Positions 1-8,393 of a DNA stretch of 64,000 nucleotides are shown here, piece after piece. The stretch is from Nocardia exalbida NBRC 100660 (lineage in GTDB: Bacteria > Actinomycetota > Actinomycetes > Mycobacteriales > Mycobacteriaceae): contig NZ_BAFZ01000071.1 in NCBI RefSeq assembly GCF_000308575.1, positions 1 to 64,000 of the forward strand, given 5' to 3'. Position 1 is the first letter of the stretch. The number at the start of each line of letters is the position of its first letter. Made by a program: the position numbers and the translations under genes. Under the pieces are notes generated by a model. That model saw only the letters and a program-made list of their open reading frames with translations. It was not told the origin of the DNA and made no database searches.

Positions 1-681
1 GTCATGCTGCAAGGCGGCGGCGCGTATCCCGGTGCGCGAGCGGGGGAAATGCTCGACTTGGTGGCCGCCTACTCCGCGGATCCGCTCGACCCGGACTGGC
101 TGCTGCGCACGCTCGGCCTCCAGGACAACCGCCGCACCCCCTACCGCCGCCTCTCCGGCGGCCAGCAGCAGCGGCTCGCCCTCGCCTGCGCGCTGGTGGG
201 CAAACCGGAGATCGTGTTCCTGGACGAACCGACCGCGGGCCTGGACGCCCAGGCCCGGCTGATCGTCTGGGAGCTGATCGACGCCCTGCGCCGCGACGGG
301 GTGACCGTCGTGCTGACCACGCACATGATGGACGAGGCCGAGCAACTCGCCGACCAGCTGGTGATCATCGACCACGGCCGCATCGTCGCCTCCGGCACCC
401 CCGCCGAGGTCACCGCGCACGGAGCGGCGGGGCAGCTGCGGTTCAGCGCGCCGCCCAAACTGGACCTGGAACTGCTGGCGAACGCCCTGCCCGAGGGGTT
501 CGCGCCCCGGGAGACCACCCCCGGCACCTATCTGGTGGAGGGCGAGATCAATCCGCAGGTCCTCGCGACCGTCACCGCGTGGTGCGCGCGAATGAACGTG
601 CTGGCCACCGACATCCGGATCGATCAGCGCCGCCTCGAAGACGTCTTCCTCGAACTGACCGGACGGGACCTGCGCGGATGA
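1..681 (+). CDS. ABC exporter ATP-binding subunit (5' truncated by window edge)
   Basis: Nucleotide-binding subunit of an ABC-2 type (DrrA-like) exporter. The open frame runs off the left edge, so the Walker A loop is missing and the visible part begins at the Q-loop (MLQGGG). The ABC signature LSGGQQQRL, Walker B IVFLDEPTAGLD and the H-loop TTHMMDEAEQ follow in order, then a C-terminal regulatory extension typical of drug or lipid exporters. The stop overlaps the permease start (ATGA), so the two are translationally coupled. By position it matches the M. tuberculosis Rv1458c-type gene beside ctaA (from memory). The exported substrate cannot be told from sequence. Confidence 0.93.
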   Translation, partial: VMLQGGGAYPGARAGEMLDLVAAYSADPLDPDWLLRTLGLQDNRRTPYRRLSGGQQQRLALACALVGKPEIVFLDEPTAGLDAQARLIVWELIDALRRDGVTVVLTTHMMDEAEQLADQLVIIDHGRIVASGTPAEVTAHGAAGQLRFSAPPKLDLELLANALPEGFAPRETTPGTYLVEGEINPQVLATVTAWCARMNVLATDIRIDQRRLEDVFLELTGRDLRG

Positions 682-1469
682 GCGAGCACGACGCGACCGC
701 CAACCGATTCGCGCCGGGCACCTTCGCCCCCGGCCCGCGCCCGAGCAGCCGCGCCGCGATGCTGTTCGCGCAGACCAGGCTCGAGCTGATCCTGTTGCTG
801 CGCAACGGCGAACAGCTCCTGCTGACCATGTTCATTCCGATCACCCTGCTGGTCGGCCTGAGCCTGCTGCCGTTCGGCGATCTCGGCGCGCACCGGGTGG
901 ACAAGATCGTGCCCGCGGTGATGATGGTGGCCGTCATGTCCACCGCGTTCACCGGTCAGGCCATCGCCGTCGGCTTCGACCGCCGCTACGGCGCACTCAA
1001 GCGGCTCGGGGCGACGGCGCTGCCGCGCTGGGGCGTCATCGCGGGCAAGAGCGCGGCGGTGCTCATCGTGGTCGTGCTGCAAGCCGTCCTGCTCGGCCTC
1101 ATCGGCTTCGCACTGGGCTGGCGACCGCAACCCGTCGGGCTGCTGCTGGGCGCGGCGGTGATCGCGCTCGGCACCGCGACCTTCGCGGCGATGGGCCTGC
1201 TGCTGGGCGGAACCCTGAAAGCCGAGGTCGTGCTCGCGCTGGCCAACATCCTGTGGTTCGTCATGCTCGGCGTCGCCAGCATCGTGTTCGCCGCCGACGA
1301 CCTGCCCGCCGTGGTGAGCGTGCTCGCCCGTCTGGTGCCCTCCGGCGCGCTGGCCGAAACGCTCGAAACCGCGATGGACACCGGTGTCGACTGGTTCGGG
1401 ATCGCCGTTCTCGCCGTATGGGGCGTGGTGTCGGGCGTCGCGGCCACTCGCCTGTTCCGCTTCCACTGA
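678..1469 (+). CDS. ABC-2 type exporter permease
   Basis: Membrane subunit of about 263 residues, partner of the preceding ATPase. I chose the ATG at 678 because it overlaps the upstream TGA; a longer in-frame reading from 579 would overlap the ATPase by about 100 bases and has an Arg-rich, non-protein-like start. After a roughly 30-residue cytosolic N-terminus there are about six hydrophobic segments, including the stretch around LLLTMFIPITLLVGLSLL and the long helices LIVVVLQAVLLGLIGFAL and GAAVIALGTATFAAMGLLLG. This is the DrrB/ABC2_membrane layout. Substrate unknown. Neighbourhood with ctaA suggests a possible link to cytochrome oxidase maturation, but that is inference. Confidence 0.9.
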   Translation: MSEHDATANRFAPGTFAPGPRPSSRAAMLFAQTRLELILLLRNGEQLLLTMFIPITLLVGLSLLPFGDLGAHRVDKIVPAVMMVAVMSTAFTGQAIAVGFDRRYGALKRLGATALPRWGVIAGKSAAVLIVVVLQAVLLGLIGFALGWRPQPVGLLLGAAVIALGTATFAAMGLLLGGTLKAEVVLALANILWFVMLGVASIVFAADDLPAVVSVLARLVPSGALAETLETAMDTGVDWFGIAVLAVWGVVSGVAATRLFRFH

Positions 1470-1522
1470 GTCTCAACGACGAAATGTAGTAGACCGGGTG
1501 AAGCCGCCGGATCCGGCCCGGC

Positions 1523-1528
1523 TACCAT
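1523..1528 (+). promoter_or_regulatory. -10 element of leaderless ctaA promoter
   Basis: TACCAT fits the actinobacterial TANNNT -10 hexamer and ends 7 nt before the ctaA GTG, so transcription should begin at or next to the start codon. No Shine-Dalgarno sequence is present. A perfect 12-bp palindrome (GCCGGATCCGGC, 1506-1517) lies just upstream. Confidence 0.6.
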
Positions 1529-1535
1529 TTTCGAC

Positions 1536-2510
1536 GTGCTGTATCGCGCGTTCTTGCGACTCGTCGACAAGCTGCCACTGCCCTCGCTGCGAGCGCAGCG
1601 CCTGATCGCGCTCGCTGTCGTCCTCTCGCAAGCGGGCATCTCGGTGACCGGCGCCGTCGTGCGGGTCACCGCGTCCGGTCTGGGCTGCCCGACCTGGCCG
1701 CAGTGTTTTCCCGGCAGTTTCACCCCCGTCGCAGTGTCGGAGGTTCCCGCGATCCATCAGGCGGTCGAGTTCTCCAACCGGCTGCTCACCTTCCTGGTCA
1801 CCCTGTGCGCCGCCGCGGTCGTGCTGGCGGTGACCAGGGCGCGCCGCCGCCGCGAGGTGCTGGTGTACGCCTGGCTGATGCCCGGCGGCACCGTCGTGCA
1901 GGCGATCATCGGCGGCATCACCGTGCGCACCGGACTGCTGTGGTGGACCGTGGCGACCCACCTGCTCGCGTCCATGGTGATGGTGTGGGTCGCGATGGTG
2001 CTGTACGCGAAGATCGGCGAGCCCGACGACGGTATCGAGGCCGTGCGCGCCCCAGCGCCACTGCGCTGGCTCACCGCGCTCGCCGGGGTCGCGCTCAGCG
2101 CCGTCCTGGTGGCGGGCACCCTGGTGACCGCGGCGGGTCCGCACGCGGGCGACAAGAGCATCGAGCGTCAGGTCGAGCGGTTGCAGGTCGAGATCGTCAC
2201 CCTCGTGCATCTGCACTCCCAGCTGCTCGTCGGGTATCTCGCGCTGCTGGTCGGCCTGACGTTCGGCCTGTTCGCGGTCGGCATCGCACCCGCCGTGCGC
2301 ACCCGGCTGTTCGTGCTGCTCGCCCTGGTGTGCTCGCAGGCGCTGGTCGGCGTCGTGCAGTATTTCACCGATGTCCCCGCGGCGCTGGTCGTCGTGCACG
2401 TGGGCGGGGCCGCGGCGTGCACCGCCGCCACCGCCGCCCTGTGGGCTTCGCTGCGCACGCGCGAGCGCGTCACCGCCCCGAAGCCGGAACCCGCGACCCA
2501 GGCCGCCTGA
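1536..2510 (+). CDS. ctaA: Heme A synthase
   Basis: Converts heme O to heme A for cytochrome aa3 oxidase, acting in the cytoplasmic membrane (CtaA/COX15 family). The 324-residue protein has about eight hydrophobic helices. The conserved loop after helix 1 reads VTASGLGCPTWPQCFPG, carrying the two loop cysteines. Family histidines appear in AIHQAVEFSNR, THLLASM, HLHSQLLVGYL and VVVHVGG. The GTG at 1536 is chosen because it lies 7 nt after a -10 hexamer (leaderless) and gives family length. Its pathway partner ctaB lies at 10489-11478 on the other strand. Placement after an ABC exporter pair is conserved in mycobacteria (from memory). Confidence 0.95.
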   Translation: MLYRAFLRLVDKLPLPSLRAQRLIALAVVLSQAGISVTGAVVRVTASGLGCPTWPQCFPGSFTPVAVSEVPAIHQAVEFSNRLLTFLVTLCAAAVVLAVTRARRRREVLVYAWLMPGGTVVQAIIGGITVRTGLLWWTVATHLLASMVMVWVAMVLYAKIGEPDDGIEAVRAPAPLRWLTALAGVALSAVLVAGTLVTAAGPHAGDKSIERQVERLQVEIVTLVHLHSQLLVGYLALLVGLTFGLFAVGIAPAVRTRLFVLLALVCSQALVGVVQYFTDVPAALVVVHVGGAAACTAATAALWASLRTRERVTAPKPEPATQAA

Positions 2511-2620
2511 GCGAGCCCCGCGCGTACGGTGGTCGTCCGGACCGCCGCTGGTGAACGAGCCGATCGGGAGGCGGTGAGCGGTAATTTCGCGACGCCGGGC
2601 GGTGATCCAACGCTCGGCGG

Positions 2621-2626
2621 TAGCGT
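2621..2626 (+). promoter_or_regulatory. -10 element of leaderless pip promoter
   Basis: TAGCGT (TANNNT) ends 8 nt before the GTG of the iminopeptidase. No Shine-Dalgarno sequence is visible in between. Confidence 0.5.
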
Positions 2627-2634
2627 GATCGGTC

Positions 2635-3624
2635 GTGTCCACGCCTGATCCGCGATCCGACGCGCCGCAGCCCTTTCCCGATATCGAGCCCTATGCCCAC
2701 GGGCTGCTCGACGTCGGAAACGGCCAGCGGATCTACTGGGAGACCAGCGGTAACCCGAATGGCAAACCCGCGCTGGTGGTGCACGGTGGGCCGGGCGGCG
2801 GTGGACGGCGCGGAGCGCGGAAGAGCTTCGACCCGGCGGCCTACCGGATCGTCCTGTTCGATCAACGCGGCTGCGGGGAGAGCCTGCCGCACGCCTCCGA
2901 CCCCGCGGTCGACCTCGCGCACAACACCACGCATCACCTGATCGCGGACATGGAACGGCTGCGCGAACACCTCGGGATCGACCGATGGCTGCTCTACGGC
3001 GGGTCCTGGGGGGCGACGCTGATCCTCGCCTACGCGCAGCGCTTTCCCGAGCGAGTCGGCGAGATCGTGCTGGCCGGTGTCACCATGACCCGGCAAGAGG
3101 AGGTCGACTGGCTCTACCGCGACGTCGCGCGGCTGCTGCCCGAACAGTGGGAGACCTTCCGCACCGGCGTCCCGCTCGCCGACCGCTACGGCGATCTCGT
3201 CGAGGCCTACCGGCGGCTGGTGGAAAGTCCCGACGCCGCCACCCGCGAGTCGGCGGCGCGACGGTGGTGTGCCTGGGAGGACGCCGTGATCGCGCACGAA
3301 AACCTCGGCAGCCCCGGGCAATACAGCGCGAAACCGGACGCCGCGCGCATGGCGTTCGTCCGGATCTGCACGCATTACTTCGCCAACGCGGCATGGCTGG
3401 AGGACGGGCAGTTGCTGCGCGACGTGCACCGGCTGACGGGCATTCCCGGCGTGCTGATCCACGGCCGACTCGACCTGAGCGCCCCGCTGTACACCGCCTG
3501 GCAGCTGGCCCAGGCATGGCCCGAGGCGGAATTGCGGGTCATCGATGATTCCGGGCACACCGGCAGCCCGGCCATGGGTGCGGCCATCCGGCGCGCGATC
3601 GCCGAGTTCGCCGGACAGCTCTAG
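2635..3624 (+). CDS. pip: Proline iminopeptidase (alpha/beta hydrolase)
   Basis: Cytosolic serine peptidase that removes N-terminal proline from peptides (S33 family). The 329 residues are of normal family length. Visible landmarks are the oxyanion-loop HGGPGGG (about residues 50-56), the FDQRGCGES strand, the nucleophile elbow GGSWGAT with the catalytic Ser, the acidic residue in HGRLDLSAP and the catalytic His in DDSGHTGSP. The HGGPG and GGSWG pair is diagnostic of the iminopeptidase branch. Start GTG at 2635 follows a -10 hexamer closely. It converges with the kinase gene, with only 12 bp between the stops. Confidence 0.93.
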   Translation: MSTPDPRSDAPQPFPDIEPYAHGLLDVGNGQRIYWETSGNPNGKPALVVHGGPGGGGRRGARKSFDPAAYRIVLFDQRGCGESLPHASDPAVDLAHNTTHHLIADMERLREHLGIDRWLLYGGSWGATLILAYAQRFPERVGEIVLAGVTMTRQEEVDWLYRDVARLLPEQWETFRTGVPLADRYGDLVEAYRRLVESPDAATRESAARRWCAWEDAVIAHENLGSPGQYSAKPDAARMAFVRICTHYFANAAWLEDGQLLRDVHRLTGIPGVLIHGRLDLSAPLYTAWQLAQAWPEAELRVIDDSGHTGSPAMGAAIRRAIAEFAGQL

Positions 3625-3636
3625 CCCCGCGCCCGA

Positions 3637-5868
3637 TCAGCCGACGCCCGCCGCCGGTCTCCTGACCACCCGCTGAAGCGCGCGCAGGTCCGCGTCGAGC
3701 GTTCGGTACAGCCAGTACACGGCGACGAAGGCGAGTCCGCCGACCGCGCACAAGCCCAGGACCGAATCGCGCACCAGTGGCAGTTCCTCGGGTTCGAGCA
3801 GGCTGAATCCGGCCAGCACCCCGACCAGCGGCACGGAGGCCGTGACCGCGAGATACACCGTGGTTCTCCGCCGCAGCGTGCGAATGTCACCGGAGTCGAG
3901 TGCGGTCGCGCGGCTGTAGCGCAGATAGACCGGATAGACACAGCGGACGATGTAGAACGTCGACAGGAAGAACGTGTAGGCAACGGAGATGATGCCCGCC
4001 ATGAAAACGGTCATCGCCGCGTGGATCACCAGCCGCGCGGGAAGATCGGTGAGCCACAGGCACAGGAAGACCCCCGTCACGGTTGCCGAAACCCCGGTCT
4101 GGAAGGTGTTCAGCGCGCACATGTCACCCCAGAACAGTGTTCGCGACCGCACTCGCGCGAGCAGCGCGTCGTCGTAGCGTTTGCCATTGCGCAAGCCGCG
4201 GGGAACCGCGACCAGATCACGCGACATATACGCGTAGATGACGATCGACAGCGTCCCCGCGATGAGAACGAAAACATAGACGCCCATGTTGAGCTGGGCA
4301 TTAGTGGCATCGGACAGGCGCTCCCTGATCAGTTCTTGAACGTGCACCGCCATGTAGACCGTGGCCAGTCCGACGCCGACCAGCGAGGACAGCCACAAGA
4401 TCGGGGTGGGCCTGCGGGAAAGTCGTGCGCGCCAGCTGGCCGGGGGCGGATAGACCAGATCACGTGCCCGCTGCTCCAGGCACAAGTCGAGCTGCTGAGC
4501 CAGTTCCGAACCGGACGAGTAGCGGTCCGCGGGGTCGGGCGAAAGACAGGTCAGCAGGACCCGCCGCAGCGCCATGGGGCAATCCGGCGGCAGCTCCGAC
4601 AGGAACGCGGGCTCCACGGGGCTGCGCCGCAGTTCGATCATGCGGGCCAGCGACGTCTGCGAATCACCCGCGGACGTTTCGTCCGCGAAGGGGCGGCGCC
4701 CGGTGAGCAACTCCCACAGCATGACGGCCAGCGCGAAGATGTCACTGCGCGTGTCCAGTTCCCCCGCGGTCGCCGCGAGGCCGGGGTGGCAGGCTTCGAG
4801 CTGTTCGGGCGACATGTACGCCAGCGATCCGCCGAAGTACGCCAGCGGACTGGTGCCCTTGACGCGTTTGCTGAAGCTGACGTTGAAGTCGGCCAGTTTC
4901 GGGCTTCCCTCGGCGCTCAGCAGCACGTTCGCGGGTTTGATGTCGCGATGCAGCACCCCCCGTTCGGACGCGTGCTGCAGGGCATCCGCGAGTCGGCGGC
5001 CCAGCCAGGCGACGGTCTCCGGCCAGGTCAGTGCGGCGATCCGCGCCCGAACGGCGGATTCGGTGGGCCGGACCTCGCCCTTGTCGGCGAGCACCTTGTC
5101 GATGGCGTCGAGCAGCAGTTGCCCACCACGCTGCTGCGGCGGCGTCGCGCGCGCCAGGCGCAGCACGTCGAGCAGTGTCCCGCCGGGGAGGTACTGCATG
5201 TAGAGCAGCTTCAGCTCGTCGTCGGCGATGAGCCGCTGGTCGTAGATGCGCACGATGTATTCGTGGTCCAGCTGGGCGAGGGTCTGCGGCTCGTTACCGT
5301 GGTTGTGCGAGATCTTGACTGCGACCAGTCGCTGCATCGATTGCTGGCGAGCGAGATACACCTGGGCGAACGCGCCCACCCCGATCCGCATCAGGAGGTC
5401 GAAATCGTCGACTTGATCGCCGGCGTCGATGGCGTCGAGCGCGACCTGGGCACTCGGGCGGGCGATCATCGTGCTGCGGTAGTCGCTGGTGAGCCGGTCG
5501 AGTTCCGCGGCGGCCGCGGTGGCGGTGGCGGTCAGGTCGGTGGTGTCGCCGCCCTGCTCGGCGCGGCGCATGGCGTGGTATTCCTCGTAGACCAGATCGG
5601 CCGGGAAAGGACCATTGCGCAGTTCGGGGAACTCCGCGCGGTAGTCGATGAGCCGCTTGGGAAAGTGGTAGCGCAGCCAGCGGTACTCGAGGTCGAGCTT
5701 GATCAGTTCGATCAAGATCGTGCGCCGCTCGGCTTGCTCGGCGGGTAGGTAAGCCGACAGGTCGGGCGGGGAGCCGGCCGCCCATGCCTCCGAGAACCGC
5801 GCCACGACGGCGGCGAGCACCGCGCGGGTTCGTTCGGCTGAATCGACCAGGTCGATCGGCTCACGCAT
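3637..5868 (-). CDS. Membrane Ser/Thr protein kinase with DFN in place of DFG
   Basis: 743-residue Hanks-type kinase. Residues 1-85 form an N-terminal helical domain (SEAWAAGSPPDLSAYL, then DYRAEFPEL) of the kind common ahead of kinases in Planctomycetes-like bacteria. The kinase domain spans about 156-430: glycine loop GVGAFAQV (163-170), VAVK with Lys185, HRDIKPANV (His307, Asp309), activation segment starting D327-F-N329 instead of DFG, and APE-like MSPEQ. About six hydrophobic helices follow from roughly residue 470, so the C-terminal half is a membrane domain rather than the single helix plus sensor of PknB types. All catalytic residues except the DFG glycine are present. The ATG start has a poor ribosome site. 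Ligand and targets are unknown. Confidence 0.9.
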   Translation of the reverse strand: MREPIDLVDSAERTRAVLAAVVARFSEAWAAGSPPDLSAYLPAEQAERRTILIELIKLDLEYRWLRYHFPKRLIDYRAEFPELRNGPFPADLVYEEYHAMRRAEQGGDTTDLTATATAAAAELDRLTSDYRSTMIARPSAQVALDAIDAGDQVDDFDLLMRIGVGAFAQVYLARQQSMQRLVAVKISHNHGNEPQTLAQLDHEYIVRIYDQRLIADDELKLLYMQYLPGGTLLDVLRLARATPPQQRGGQLLLDAIDKVLADKGEVRPTESAVRARIAALTWPETVAWLGRRLADALQHASERGVLHRDIKPANVLLSAEGSPKLADFNVSFSKRVKGTSPLAYFGGSLAYMSPEQLEACHPGLAATAGELDTRSDIFALAVMLWELLTGRRPFADETSAGDSQTSLARMIELRRSPVEPAFLSELPPDCPMALRRVLLTCLSPDPADRYSSGSELAQQLDLCLEQRARDLVYPPPASWRARLSRRPTPILWLSSLVGVGLATVYMAVHVQELIRERLSDATNAQLNMGVYVFVLIAGTLSIVIYAYMSRDLVAVPRGLRNGKRYDDALLARVRSRTLFWGDMCALNTFQTGVSATVTGVFLCLWLTDLPARLVIHAAMTVFMAGIISVAYTFFLSTFYIVRCVYPVYLRYSRATALDSGDIRTLRRRTTVYLAVTASVPLVGVLAGFSLLEPEELPLVRDSVLGLCAVGGLAFVAVYWLYRTLDADLRALQRVVRRPAAGVG

Positions 5869-5881
5869 CGGTAGCTCGGAG

Positions 5882-6085
5882 TCAGCCAGGATCGTTCATA
5901 CGGCGGCTACGCACGGTGCGTCCTGCCTCGTAGGTCTCCCACATCAGCTCCTCGAGTTGAAGGGCCCTGTTCAAGGGTATCGCCCAGCGAGGGGTGGGCG
6001 CTGCGTCTGCGCGAGATGCGGCAAACAGGTCATTTTGCCGACGATTCGCCGACTCGATCGCTTCCGATATCCCGCCCACCGCCAT
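5882..6085 (-). CDS. Possible small protein upstream of the kinase
   Basis: A 67-codon frame ends 13 bp upstream of the kinase ATG on the same strand and would be its operon partner. It has no recognisable domain: a polar N-terminus, then LQLEELMWETYEAGRTVRSR, which looks helical. No clear ribosome site precedes its ATG. The 82 bases between it and the solute-binding gene hold nothing else. It may be a real small protein, a gene remnant or a chance frame. I do not recognise it. Confidence 0.3.
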   Translation of the reverse strand: MAVGGISEAIESANRRQNDLFAASRADAAPTPRWAIPLNRALQLEELMWETYEAGRTVRSRRMNDPG

Positions 6086-6166
6086 GAGCGCACCCGACGC
6101 TTCCGGAAGTCGGAGGGCCCTAGGACTTCGGCGCTGTCCATCGCGCTCCCCAGACGGCGAACGGAC

Positions 6167-6970
6167 TCAGCCGGCGGAGGCGTTCGGCCCGATCCATTGC
6201 TCGAACAACCGGTCCACCGCGCCGGTCGCGAGCCGGGTCGCCAGGTAGGCGTCCACCAGCGCCGCAAAGACCGGATCGTTCTTGCGCACCAGCAGCACCT
6301 TCCCGAACGAGTCGAACGGCGCTTCGGGATGCAGCACTTGCAGGTCCGGGTGCTGACGCACGCGGTAGCGGCCCTCGACCGAATCGGTGACGAACACGTC
6401 GGCACGGCCCTGTTCGACTTCGCCGAAGATCGTCAGATTGTCCGGCCACAAGGTGAGCTGCGCCTCGGGGAAGTTCTTGCGCGCGAATTCCTCGTTCGTT
6501 CCACCGCGATTGGCGATCACACGCACACCGGGACGGTTGATCTCCGCGATGGTCGAGTACGCCGCACCGTTCGCTCGATGGGTGATCGGGGCCTTGCCGT
6601 CGGTCCCGTAGGTGATCGAGAAGTCGGCGAACGCCCGTCGCGACGGCAGGTCGGAGATGCCCCCGACCGCGAGATCGCAGTTCCGTTCGGCGAAGTCCGT
6701 CTTCAGGGTCGCCCAGGTCACGGGCACGAACTCGAGCGGGCGGCCGAGCAGTGCGGCGAACCCCTGCGCGAGGTCGACGTCCACACCCCGGTAACCGCCC
6801 GCGTCATCTCTGATCGAGTAGGGCGGATAGTCCCCGGGAGTGCAGGCGCGCAGCACGTTCGAAGTCTCCGACGGCTGTGCGGCCGCCGGAATCGCCGCCG
6901 CGGCAAGAGCTGTCCACCCGGCGACGAGCACCGCGCCGATGCGGCCGGGCAACGTCACTGGGCTACGCAC
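6167..6970 (-). CDS. Periplasmic-type amino-acid/polar solute-binding protein (family 3)
   Basis: 267-residue exported solute-binding protein of the SBP_bac_3 fold. The N-terminus has a Sec signal: a short basic start, a hydrophobic core (VLVAGWTALAAAAIPAAA) and an AAA-type cleavage site at about residue 31, with no lipobox cysteine. The mature part starts with the family hallmark GDYPPYSIRDDAGGYRGVDVDLA and later shows VGGISDLPSRRAFADFS. No permease or ATPase gene adjoins it, so it may serve a transporter elsewhere or act as a sensor. It starts with GTG 3 nt after the stop of the upstream 116-residue gene, with AGAAG as ribosome site inside that stop, so the two genes are co-transcribed. Confidence 0.85.
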   Translation of the reverse strand: MRSPVTLPGRIGAVLVAGWTALAAAAIPAAAQPSETSNVLRACTPGDYPPYSIRDDAGGYRGVDVDLAQGFAALLGRPLEFVPVTWATLKTDFAERNCDLAVGGISDLPSRRAFADFSITYGTDGKAPITHRANGAAYSTIAEINRPGVRVIANRGGTNEEFARKNFPEAQLTLWPDNLTIFGEVEQGRADVFVTDSVEGRYRVRQHPDLQVLHPEAPFDSFGKVLLVRKNDPVFAALVDAYLATRLATGAVDRLFEQWIGPNASAG

Positions 6971-6973
6971 CGA

Positions 6974-7324
6974 TCACTTCTCGTTGCGCGCCTTGGGAAA
7001 GCGAGACTGCTTGGCGACCCAGCCCGCCATCTTGGCCCAGTGGCCCTTGCGCGGGGTGACGATCGAGCTGAGTTCCCGGTCCCATTCGTCCGCCTCGGTG
7101 AGGCCGTCGATGGTCTCGATCAATGCCTTGGCGGTGTCCAGATCCGGAACGACCCGGTCGCCGAGGATGCCGTCGGCGCCCACCAAGGTGACGCGCACGC
7201 CCGCGCGACCGATGGGCTGGAGCACGGCCGTGGCCGATCCGCCGTGGTCGGCGACGAACCCCTTGACGGACTCCACGAGGGCGCCCGGCAGCTTCGCCGG
7301 CGCCGTGGCGGTTTCAGTACTCAT
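6974..7324 (-). CDS. Conserved hypothetical protein, 116 residues
   Basis: Small soluble protein beginning MSTETATAPAKLPGALVES. It has a mixed alpha/beta look (VTLVGADGILGDRVVPDLDTAKALIETIDGL) and a basic C-terminus, with no signal or membrane segment. The ATG at 7324 is chosen because a TANNNT hexamer (complement of 7332-7337) ends 7 nt upstream, indicating a leaderless transcript; the longer frame to 7396 would run into the divergent qor start. It is co-transcribed with the solute-binding protein. I do not recognise a function. Confidence 0.7.
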   Translation of the reverse strand: MSTETATAPAKLPGALVESVKGFVADHGGSATAVLQPIGRAGVRVTLVGADGILGDRVVPDLDTAKALIETIDGLTEADEWDRELSSIVTPRKGHWAKMAGWVAKQSRFPKARNEK

Positions 7325-7331
7325 GGCAGGC

Positions 7332-7349
7332 AGTTTACCGACCGGTAGG
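7332..7349. promoter_or_regulatory. Divergent promoter with TetR-like palindrome
   Basis: The 61 bp between the divergent starts hold a minus-strand -10 hexamer TAAACT (7332-7337) and a near-perfect 12-bp dyad TACCGACCGGTA (7336-7347, 10 of 12 symmetric) that overlaps it. This is the size and style of a TetR-family operator and could repress the minus gene and qor together. Confidence 0.4.
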
Positions 7350-7385
7350 CAGCATGCCTGCCGTGCGGGTGTAGAACTAAAACAC

Positions 7386-8351
7386 ATGCGCGCCATTCAG
7401 GTTTCCGAACACGGTGGTCCCGAGGTCCTGAAGTACGTCGACGTGCCCGATCCGCGGATCGGACCGGAGCAGCTGCTGGTCGAGACGCAGGCGATCGGTG
7501 TCAACTTCATCGACACCTACATTCGCACCGGACGCTACCCCCAGGACGTTCCTTACATCCCGGGCGCGGAGGGCACCGGCGTCGTCGTGGAGGTCGGCTC
7601 GGACGTCACCGAGTTCGCGGTCGGTGACCGGGTGGCGTGGTCGGCCGCGCCGGGCAGCTACGCGCCGAAGGTCGCCGTGCCCGCGGCCGTCGCCATCCGG
7701 GTGCCCGACGGCGTCGACCCGCCGGTGGCCGCGTCGGCGCTGTTGCAGGGCATGACCGCGCACTATCTCATCGAGTCGATCTACCGGCCCGAGCCCGGCG
7801 AGACGGTGCTGGTGCACGCGGGCGCGGGCGGCGTCGGCCTGATCCTCACCCAACTGCTCACGGCACGCGGTGTACGGGTGATCACGACGGTGTCCACCGA
7901 CGAGAAGGAGACGCTCTCGCGCGCGGCGGGTGCCGCGGAGGTGCTGCGCTACGGTGACGACCTCGCCGAGCGGGTGCGCGCGCTCACCGACGGCGTGGGC
8001 GTGGCGGCTGCCTACGACGGCGTCGGTGCGGCGACCTTCGAGGCCAGCCTCGCCGCGTTGCGCGTGCGCGGCACGCTCGCCCTGTTCGGCGGCGCGAGCG
8101 GCCCCGTGCCACCGTTCGACCTGCAACGGCTCAGCACGGCCGGTTCGCTGTTCGTCACCCGTCCCACGCTGGCGCATTACACCCGCGACCGCGCCGAGCT
8201 CACCTGGCGCGCGGGTGACATCCTCGACGCCATCGCCAAGGGCACGCTGAACATCCGGATCGGCGCCACCTACCCGCTCGCCGACGCCGAACGGGCACAC
8301 CGCGACCTGGAAGGCCGCAAGACCACCGGTTCCATCGTCCTGCTGCCGTGA
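7386..8351 (+). CDS. qor: NADPH:quinone oxidoreductase (zinc-free MDR family)
   Basis: 321-residue medium-chain dehydrogenase/reductase of the quinone oxidoreductase branch, predicted to reduce quinones with NADPH in the cytosol. The GroES-like N-terminal domain starts MRAIQVSEHGGPEVLKY and includes the QOR-typical GVNFIDTYIRTGRYP. The cofactor domain carries VLVHAGAGGVGLILTQL, the AxxGVG nucleotide-binding loop. No structural or catalytic zinc ligands are seen. ATG at 7386 is the first plausible start after the divergent promoter; a TAGAAC hexamer 8 nt upstream is a weak leaderless signal. Mycobacteria have qor in the same place next to ctaB (from memory). Confidence 0.93.
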   Translation: MRAIQVSEHGGPEVLKYVDVPDPRIGPEQLLVETQAIGVNFIDTYIRTGRYPQDVPYIPGAEGTGVVVEVGSDVTEFAVGDRVAWSAAPGSYAPKVAVPAAVAIRVPDGVDPPVAASALLQGMTAHYLIESIYRPEPGETVLVHAGAGGVGLILTQLLTARGVRVITTVSTDEKETLSRAAGAAEVLRYGDDLAERVRALTDGVGVAAAYDGVGAATFEASLAALRVRGTLALFGGASGPVPPFDLQRLSTAGSLFVTRPTLAHYTRDRAELTWRAGDILDAIAKGTLNIRIGATYPLADAERAHRDLEGRKTTGSIVLLP

Positions 8352-8358
8352 GCCGCCG

Positions 8359-8389
8359 ACGGTGGGCGATCCGACGAATCGCCCACCGT
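8359..8389. terminator. Bidirectional terminator hairpin between qor and tetR
   Basis: Perfect 12-bp stem (ACGGTGGGCGAT, 8359-8370, with its complement at 8378-8389) and 7-nt loop between convergent stops. No T-run, as usual in this group. Confidence 0.75.
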
Positions 8390-8393
8390 GGCA

